This document shows, piece by piece, positions 17,402 through 21,830 of a DNA stretch of 21,830 nt. The stretch lies in the NCBI GenBank assembly GCA_038125665.1, contig JAYPEI010000025.1, forward strand, positions 1 through 21,830, read 5' to 3'. Within the stretch, counting starts at the first letter, position 1. Each line of letters begins with the position of its first letter. The notes beneath the pieces are model-generated. The model was not told the DNA's origin and did no database searches. It saw only the letters and a program-made list of their open reading frames with translations. This DNA comes from CAILUG01 sp038125665. GTDB taxonomy: Bacteria > Pseudomonadota > Gammaproteobacteria > Pseudomonadales > Pseudohongiellaceae. The position numbers were made by a program, and so were the translations under genes.

Positions 17402-19363
17402 ATGAAAATAAAAAAAATTGGCACTCTATGGTCAATATTTTTTGCCAGCTTTCTAACAGTAAAATTGTATGGGCAAGTAGAAAGAAGTGACGCTACAGAT
17501 TTCACAGCTAATAAAAATCAGAAAGTCTTAAATACTTATGATTTTTCAGATAATGAAGACTTTGAATTTGCCTCATCAGGTTTTATTTCTGATTTACCAA
17601 AACCCTTTGTAGAAATAAACTCCAATCTTATTCGTGACTATCGTAATTGGGAGATATTTAACCAAGCTGCACCAGATACGGTGAATCCCGCTTTATGGCG
17701 ATTAGCAAAAGTGCAGTCGAAAACAGGATTATTCCAAGTCAGCGAACATGTCTATCAGGTTCGAGGAATGGACTTAGCGAATATGAGCATACTGATTGGA
17801 GATACAGGATATATAGTCGTAGATCCCTTTCTTGCAGCTGAGCTAGCGGAAGAAGCCATGACCTTAGTAAGGTCTAGTTTGGGTGATAAGCCGGTAACAG
17901 GAGTAATTCTTACTCATAGCCATACCGATCATTATGGAGGAGTTCTAGGAGTGGTGTCAGCTGAAGATGCTGACGCTGGGAAAGTGCCAGTCATTGCGCC
18001 GGAGGGATTCGTTGAGTCGATTACAGATGAAAATGTAATCGCAGGAGCTGCTATGACTAGAAGAACAGGCCTAGCATTCGGCTTTAATCTTGGTTTTGGT
18101 CCAACTGAATCAATCTCATATGGCCTTGGGCCAGCTTATGAAACGGGACTTGGCCCTGGCACGCCCGGGATGGTTCGTCCCAATATTATAATTTCTAAAG
18201 AAATCGAATACCTTAATATCGATGGTTTAAATTTAGAATTTCTGAATATGCCCGATACCGAGGCTCCATCTGAGTTGGTGTTTTATATTGAAGCCGATAA
18301 AACACTATGTCTAGCTGAGATTGCGAATTCAACTTTACATAATGTCCTAACACTACGAGGTGCTAAAGTAAGAGACACACTGTTATGGGCTGATTATCTA
18401 ACAAAACTACATCAAAGATACGAAAATAAAGCTACTACAGTTTTTGGCTCTCACTTCTGGCCAAGATTTGGTCAAGAAAAAGTAGCTGAGTATTTATCTT
18501 CCCATCGAGATATGTATAAATTTTTACATGATCAAACTGTCCGTATGATGAATAACGGTATGACGATGAGAGAAATCGCTGAAGAAATTAAAATGCCCAA
18601 AAGCTTACAGAGATATTGGTTCAACAAAGAGTACTACGGTACATTTAGTCATAATTCAAAAGCAATTTATCAATTTTATCTCGGCTGGTATGACGCGAAT
18701 CCAACTAATCTCAATAAGTATCCCCCTAGTATTCAAGCAGAACGTTACGTAGAAGCGATAGGAGGAATAGATAAAACAATGGAGCTTGCCTATGAAGCTT
18801 ATAATGAAGGCGATTATCGATGGTCTTCTGAACTTTTAGGTCATTTATTATTTCTTGTTCCAGATGATGACCAGGTAAGAAAATTACAAGCATCTAGTTT
18901 CGAGCAAATGGGATATCAAGCGGAAAGTGCCATGTGGAGAAGTGCTTATCTTAGTGCAGCGGCAGAGTTGAGAAGTGGGCCAACTGCAAATTTTTCTGCT
19001 GGGCAAAACTTGACTGGATTTCCACTAGCATCATTATTAGATCTAGCTGCTGTTCGTCTAGATCCCTCATTAGCAAAGGAGAAAGAATTCTCAATTCAAA
19101 TTTCTGAAATAGAAACAAATCATAATTTTTTACTTACTTTAAAAAACTCTGTATTGGTCGATGTAGAAAAAATAAGTAGTAATGCTGATGTCGGCATAAG
19201 TACTACAGCTGAACAGTTTGCAAATTACCTTAATGGAAAATCATTAGAAGAGCTAGAAAAAAGTGAAGATTTTCACCTTGACTATGGTGATATAGTTATT
19301 CTTGAAGAACTTCAAAGCTTCTTACCTTTACCTTTGTCAAATTTTAATATCATGACTCCTTAG
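17402..19363 (+). CDS. sdsA: Secreted alkyl sulfatase, SdsA1/BDS1-type (MBL fold)
   Basis: A 653-residue protein with a signal peptide (about residues 1-24, YG then Q). The metallo-beta-lactamase domain carries THSHTDH (H172, H174, D176, H177), E287 in DTEAPSE, E306 in CLAEIANSTLHN and H351 in FGSHFWPRFG. The spacings match the zinc ligands of Pseudomonas SdsA1 as I remember them (H169, H171, D173, H174, E280, E299, H344). A helical dimerisation part (about 430-520) and a C-terminal SCP2-like domain (about 535-645) complete the family layout. The enzyme hydrolyses primary alkyl sulfates to alcohol and sulfate. AGGAA lies 9 bases before the ATG. It probably forms a unit with DUF3604 copy 2. 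Confidence 0.95.
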   Translation: MKIKKIGTLWSIFFASFLTVKLYGQVERSDATDFTANKNQKVLNTYDFSDNEDFEFASSGFISDLPKPFVEINSNLIRDYRNWEIFNQAAPDTVNPALWRLAKVQSKTGLFQVSEHVYQVRGMDLANMSILIGDTGYIVVDPFLAAELAEEAMTLVRSSLGDKPVTGVILTHSHTDHYGGVLGVVSAEDADAGKVPVIAPEGFVESITDENVIAGAAMTRRTGLAFGFNLGFGPTESISYGLGPAYETGLGPGTPGMVRPNIIISKEIEYLNIDGLNLEFLNMPDTEAPSELVFYIEADKTLCLAEIANSTLHNVLTLRGAKVRDTLLWADYLTKLHQRYENKATTVFGSHFWPRFGQEKVAEYLSSHRDMYKFLHDQTVRMMNNGMTMREIAEEIKMPKSLQRYWFNKEYYGTFSHNSKAIYQFYLGWYDANPTNLNKYPPSIQAERYVEAIGGIDKTMELAYEAYNEGDYRWSSELLGHLLFLVPDDDQVRKLQASSFEQMGYQAESAMWRSAYLSAAAELRSGPTANFSAGQNLTGFPLASLLDLAAVRLDPSLAKEKEFSIQISEIETNHNFLLTLKNSVLVDVEKISSNADVGISTTAEQFANYLNGKSLEELEKSEDFHLDYGDIVILEELQSFLPLPLSNFNIMTP

Positions 19364-19840
19364 AACTTAATCAGGATAATATGTAGGAATAGAACTGATA
19401 AAGACGGGCGTCCTGTGGAGTTAACAACCTATCTTAACTATTTAATTTCCATGAAATCTGATCTAAGATTTTAAAATCATATAACTAAATATATTCATAA
19501 AACCTCTTCTTGTACTTACATATAATGGCTTAAGTCCTCATTTACTTTATCTATGAGAAGCTTTGATAACCCATGTAAGAAAATACGCAGCATAATATTG
19601 TCAACGCAGTGGCCTAGATCCTTCAGTTTATGAATTATATGAGATATGGAATATTGATATTTATGAGCAAACTGTACGTAAAATGGAATAACAAGATAAG
19701 CAATAAATAATATCAAAAAGAATAAGAATCAATATCTCTAGAGTATAAATCAGCTTTTATAATTTGTACTGTTAATTTTTTTGATACAAGTTGCTAGTAA
19801 AAATACCTTTTAACTTATTAATTATCTTAAGAAATTTGAA
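19364..19840. other. 477-bp intergenic region with possible gene debris
   Basis: This is the only gene-free stretch above 300 bp. On the plus strand, from 19557 to 19691, one frame reads protein-like except for a stop at 19593 (EALITHVRKYAA, stop, then YCQRSGLDPSVYELYEIWNI...RKME). A further stop at 19554 separates it from NGLSPHLLYL. This could be the tail of a decayed gene. The antisense frame at 19516-19716 is open for 66 codons but starts at TTG without a Shine-Dalgarno and resembles nothing I know. Before copA, TTGATA at 19781-19786 with TACCTT at 19804-19809 is a poor promoter candidate. I see no strong terminator or copper-box motif. Confidence 0.4.
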
Positions 19841-21559
19841 ATGTTCACAAGAAGAGTTTTTTTGAGTTCTGGAGTGGGCGCAGGGCTACTGTCCAATGTA
19901 GATCCGGCGTACTCATTACAACAGGCTAACCCTCAGGAGTTATCTGGGAAAGTTATTGAGTTAGTTGTTGACTATTCTCCAGTAAATTTCACAGGTAAAC
20001 AGACCTTAGCATTTACTATCAATGGATCGTTGCCAGCACCTACCTTGAGATTAAAACAAGGTGATGAAGTTATTATCCGGGTCACCAACAAGTTAGCAGT
20101 TAGTACCTCTATTCACTGGCATGGGGTGATTCTACCTTATCAGATGGATGGTGTTCCCGGCATAAGTTTTTCAGGTATTGCAGCCGGAACTACTTTTGAG
20201 TATCGATTCAAGCTTCAGCAATCAGGGACCTACTGGTATCACTCTCACACGGCTATGCAAGAAATGGGAGGGATGTACGGAGCATTAATTATTGAGCCTG
20301 CAGATCTTTCAAATGAACCCGATTCCTTGCACGCACATCGCGAGCATATTATTCAGTTATCAGATTGGACTGATGATGAACCTATGGAAGTTTTTAACAG
20401 ACTCCGTATGCAAAGTAATCTCTATAACTTCAACCGTCCCACCTTAGCAAAATTACAAAGTGATCTCTTAAAGCAAGGGCTTAAGGCCTCACTAGACAGA
20501 AGGTCTATGTTTAATCAGATGCGGATGAGCCCAACTGATTTAGCAGATTTATCTTCATCAATTATTACTTACCTTTGTAATGGAAAAACTCCAGAGACAA
20601 ATTGGACAGGGTTATTTAAACCCGGTGAGAGGATTAGATTAAGATTTATTAATGCTTCTAGTAATACTTTTTACGATGTACGAATACCGGGCTTAGACCT
20701 TACAGTGGTACAGAGTGATGGACAGAACGTTCAGCCGGTCACAATTGAAGAATTCCGCTTCGGACCAGGTGAGACCTATGATGTTATAGTTGAACCAAAA
20801 AAAGATGTCTATACCGTGTTTGCTCAAAGTATGGATAGAACGGGTTATGCAAGAGGGACACTCGCAGTAAATGAAGGACTTGAAGCTGCTATACCAGATC
20901 TCGACCCAGTTGAGTGGTTACTAGCTACCGACATGATGGGTGAAATGAACAATATAAACTCCTTGCATGCTATGAATGAAAATAATCAAACGCACATGCA
21001 CAATTTGAATAAAGATGGATTAAGGCAACCCTCAAAACAAGTCAGACATGCTAGTAGCGAGTATGGCGTAACCACAGATATGAGGGTAGATAACCCAAGA
21101 ACAAATTTGAATGATCCTGGTGTAGGGTTGCGCAATACAGGTCGACTCACACTAACTCTTAACGACCTTATATCCTTGCCAGGGGTTATTACAGATAAAC
21201 GAACGCCAGGGCGAGAGGTCGAGCTTCATCTAACAGGAAATATGGAGCGTTACTCATGGTCGCTAGACGGACTTGAATTCGCTAAAAGTACTCCTGTCAC
21301 TTTTCGACATGGGAAAAGAGTTAGAGTCATTCTCCAAAATGACACCATGATGACTCATCCTATGCATTTGCATGGTATGTGGAGTGATCTCGAAAATAGT
21401 CAAGGAGAGCTTCGTGTGAGGCGACATACTGTTCCTATACAACCTGCTCAGAGAGTTAGTTTTTTGGTTACGCCCAATGACTTAGGTAGATGGGCCTGGC
21501 ATTGTCATCTTATGTTTCATATGGAAGCAGGCATGTTCCGACAAGTAATAGTAGTTTAA
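19841..21559 (+). CDS. copA: Copper-resistance multicopper oxidase CopA
   Basis: A 572-residue protein with a Tat leader (RR at 4-5, TRRVFLSSG). All four copper-binding motifs of a multicopper oxidase are present: HWHG at 92-95, HSH at 134-136, HPMHLHG at 506-512 and HCHLMFHMEAGM at 554-565, with C555, H560 and M565 forming the type 1 site. A Met/His/Asn-rich loop (about 363-395, DMMGEMNNINSLHAMN...THMHN) fits the copper-storing loop of CopA/PcoA. It oxidises Cu(I) in the periplasm. copB begins 2 bases after the stop. No Shine-Dalgarno is clear, and I see no copRS genes in the window. Confidence 0.95.
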   Translation: MFTRRVFLSSGVGAGLLSNVDPAYSLQQANPQELSGKVIELVVDYSPVNFTGKQTLAFTINGSLPAPTLRLKQGDEVIIRVTNKLAVSTSIHWHGVILPYQMDGVPGISFSGIAAGTTFEYRFKLQQSGTYWYHSHTAMQEMGGMYGALIIEPADLSNEPDSLHAHREHIIQLSDWTDDEPMEVFNRLRMQSNLYNFNRPTLAKLQSDLLKQGLKASLDRRSMFNQMRMSPTDLADLSSSIITYLCNGKTPETNWTGLFKPGERIRLRFINASSNTFYDVRIPGLDLTVVQSDGQNVQPVTIEEFRFGPGETYDVIVEPKKDVYTVFAQSMDRTGYARGTLAVNEGLEAAIPDLDPVEWLLATDMMGEMNNINSLHAMNENNQTHMHNLNKDGLRQPSKQVRHASSEYGVTTDMRVDNPRTNLNDPGVGLRNTGRLTLTLNDLISLPGVITDKRTPGREVELHLTGNMERYSWSLDGLEFAKSTPVTFRHGKRVRVILQNDTMMTHPMHLHGMWSDLENSQGELRVRRHTVPIQPAQRVSFLVTPNDLGRWAWHCHLMFHMEAGMFRQVIVV

Positions 21560-21561
21560 TC

Positions 21562-21830
21562 ATGCTGAACATGATTCACCGTTTGAAAAAAATCTATGTG
21601 GTAACTTTCTCATCAATGACTCTTTGTCAGTTTGCTGTGGCTCAGCATGGTTTCCCAGAGCAATTTATGAATCATACTGAGATGGATCATACAGAAATGA
21701 ATCATGCAGAGATGAATCATGCAGAGATGAATCATGCAGAGATGAATCATACAAAGATGGATCATACAGAGATGAATCATACAGAGATGAATCATACAGA
21801 GATGAATCATACAGAGATGAATCATACAGA
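21562..21830 (+). CDS. copB: Copper-resistance outer-membrane protein CopB, N-terminal part (cut by window end)
   Basis: An open frame begins at ATG 21562, two bases after copA, and runs off the right edge. It encodes a signal peptide (MLNMIHRLKKIYVV..., AVA then Q at about 27), then a Met/His-rich tract of MNHTE, MDHTE and MNHAE pentads from residue 36. CopB/PcoB proteins carry such Met/His repeats before an outer-membrane beta-barrel, and copB follows copA in the standard operon. The barrel is beyond the window. A minus-strand frame over the same bases, reading repeated MIHLC, is only the mirror of the repeat. Confidence 0.85.
   Translation, partial: MLNMIHRLKKIYVVTFSSMTLCQFAVAQHGFPEQFMNHTEMDHTEMNHAEMNHAEMNHAEMNHTKMDHTEMNHTEMNHTEMNHTEMNHT
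21667..21830 (+). repeat. 15-bp tandem repeat encoding Met/His pentads in copB
   Basis: Ten complete 15-bp units and 14 bases of an eleventh, in frame, of the type ATGAATCATACAGAG. Variants carry GCA for ACA (Ala) at units 3-5, GAT for AAT (Asp) at units 2 and 7, and one AAG for GAG (Lys) at unit 6. The last four complete units are identical, suggesting recent expansion. The array continues past the window end. Confidence 0.95.

Noticed and set aside
19407..19420. GACGGGCGTC hairpin after the alkyl sulfatase as terminator
   Set aside because: The loop would have two bases and no T run follows.
19516..19716. 66-codon minus-strand frame in the gap before copA
   Set aside because: TTG start, no Shine-Dalgarno, no recognisable motif; the opposite strand reads more protein-like.
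21613..21825. Minus-strand open frame of repeated MIHLC over the copB repeat
   Set aside because: It is only the reverse complement of the Met/His tandem repeat; copB itself starts right after copA, has a signal peptide and fits the operon.
21667..21830. CRISPR-like array
   Set aside because: Units are 15 bp, directly adjacent with no spacers, and in frame within a coding gene.

Overview
The window holds fifteen protein genes (one cut off by the right edge) and no recognisable rRNA, tRNA, CRISPR array or transposase. The DNA is AT-rich and densely coding. The gene families (DUF1592/DUF1552 proteins with a CxxCH heme motif, DUF3604, DUF6152, alkyl sulfatase, CopA/CopB) together suggest a Gram-negative bacterium, most likely a marine gammaproteobacterium. 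No marker gene is present, so this placement is an inference.

Layout. (1) 19-3427: a tightly spaced pair, a large secreted G8-domain/beta-helix protein and a secreted DUF8021-like protein of a type known mainly from filamentous fungi. (2) 3524-5329: a secreted DUF3604 (PHP-like metallohydrolase) protein. (3) 5506-10636: an exported ankyrin-repeat protein, a DUF1592-type heme protein that overlaps it by one base, and a Tat-exported DUF1552 protein. (4) 10647-11684, minus strand: an exported two-domain VOC protein, the only gene on that strand. (5) 11913-13311: a CmcJ/NvfI/AsaB-type putative oxygenase and an exported DUF6152 protein, divergent from the VOC gene across a 228-bp region that holds a perfect 15-bp palindrome. 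(6) 13489-14181: an SRAP/YedK DNA-crosslink protein. (7) 14349-19363: an exported alpha/beta hydrolase, a second DUF3604 protein and a secreted alkyl sulfatase. (8) 19364-19840: a 477-bp gap with possible gene debris. (9) 19841-21830: copper-resistance genes copA and copB, with copB entering a Met/His tandem repeat at the right edge.

How they may work together. Thirteen of the fifteen products start with a Sec, Tat or lipoprotein-like signal; only the CmcJ-like enzyme and YedK look cytoplasmic. Hydrolases (two DUF3604, an alpha/beta hydrolase, an alkyl sulfatase), redox-type proteins (DUF1592/DUF1552, VOC, CmcJ-like) and a polysaccharide-type beta-helix protein suggest an envelope or extracellular catabolic region for sulfated, esterified or xenobiotic-like organic compounds. 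copAB is a separate copper-detoxification unit. The shared catabolic role is inference; the individual family calls rest on visible motifs.
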